Origin: Nocardia aurantia | GTDB taxonomy: Bacteria; Actinomycetota; Actinomycetes; Mycobacteriales; Mycobacteriaceae | Assembly (NCBI RefSeq): GCF_009604425.1 | Contig: NZ_WEGI01000008.1 | Coordinates: forward strand, 124,001 to 188,000 | DNA: 64,000 bases | Reading direction: 5' to 3' | Text below: more model-generated notes on this DNA | What the model saw: the letters and a program-made list of their open reading frames with translations, nothing else | Told to the model about the DNA's origin: nothing | The model's database searches: none | The DNA's letters: not shown here | Numbering within the stretch: the stretch's first letter is position 1

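Noticed and set aside
34318..64000. Several separate genes instead of one giant gene
   Set aside because: No stop codon was found in the frame. Internal ATG/GTG codons lack consistent ribosome sites, and domain borders are bridged by in-frame linkers.

Overview
The window is very GC-rich and almost fully coding. It carries a complete PE/PPE/EspG-type ESX (type VII secretion) locus, PknG and a large NAD-glutamate dehydrogenase of about 1,630 residues. Together these point to a mycolic-acid actinomycete. Nocardia or a close relative is the best guess, but this rests on gene content alone. There are 25 genes and no tRNA, rRNA, CRISPR array or transposase, and no gene-free gap longer than about 250 bases.

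1-14.5 kb is an ESX locus in the order eccC (cut by the window edge)-PE-PPE-esxB-esxA-espG-espI/MinD-eccD-mycP-eccE, closed by a translationally coupled small HTH regulator. As I recall it, this is the order of mycobacterial ESX-2. Two coupled membrane-anchored proteins follow (a discoidin-like protein and a zinc-ribbon protein). 16.6-27.1 kb is a nitrogen/amino-acid block: NAD-glutamate dehydrogenase, an SPFH/zinc-ribbon protein, an AnsP-like asparagine permease and PknG. PknG is known in mycobacteria to control glutamate metabolism through GarA. 27.2-33.0 kb holds small regulatory, enzymatic and secreted genes: a DUF1707 protein, a MerR regulator, a secreted cysteine protein, a RibD/DHFR-type reductase, a STAND-LuxR regulator and a secreted repeat protein.

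33.2-64 kb is the most unusual part. A phage-type lysozyme gene is followed 25 bases later by one reading frame that stays open from 34318 to the end of the window: at least 9,894 codons with no stop. Its product starts with a WXG100-like domain. It then carries, in order, glycine-rich membrane segments, a disordered linker, a SecA-like motor with Walker A and DE motifs, about ten LuxR-type helix-turn-helix domains, three papain-like putative glutamine-deamidase domains (two of them 97% identical in DNA and flanking seven of the HTH domains), an MFS-transporter-like membrane domain, and about 17 kb of iterated cassettes built from a few recurring module families. I read it as a giant ESX-associated polymorphic effector. 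The C-terminus lies outside the window.

Two palindromic motifs tie the regions together. TTCCC-N6-GGGAA occurs upstream of PE, of the discoidin gene, of the secreted cysteine protein and of the lysozyme/giant operon. GCCG-N8-CGGTAC, always with exactly 8 bases between the half-sites, occurs upstream of gdh, the permease, the secreted cysteine protein and the lysozyme/giant operon. They look like operators of two regulons that meet at the giant-effector promoter.
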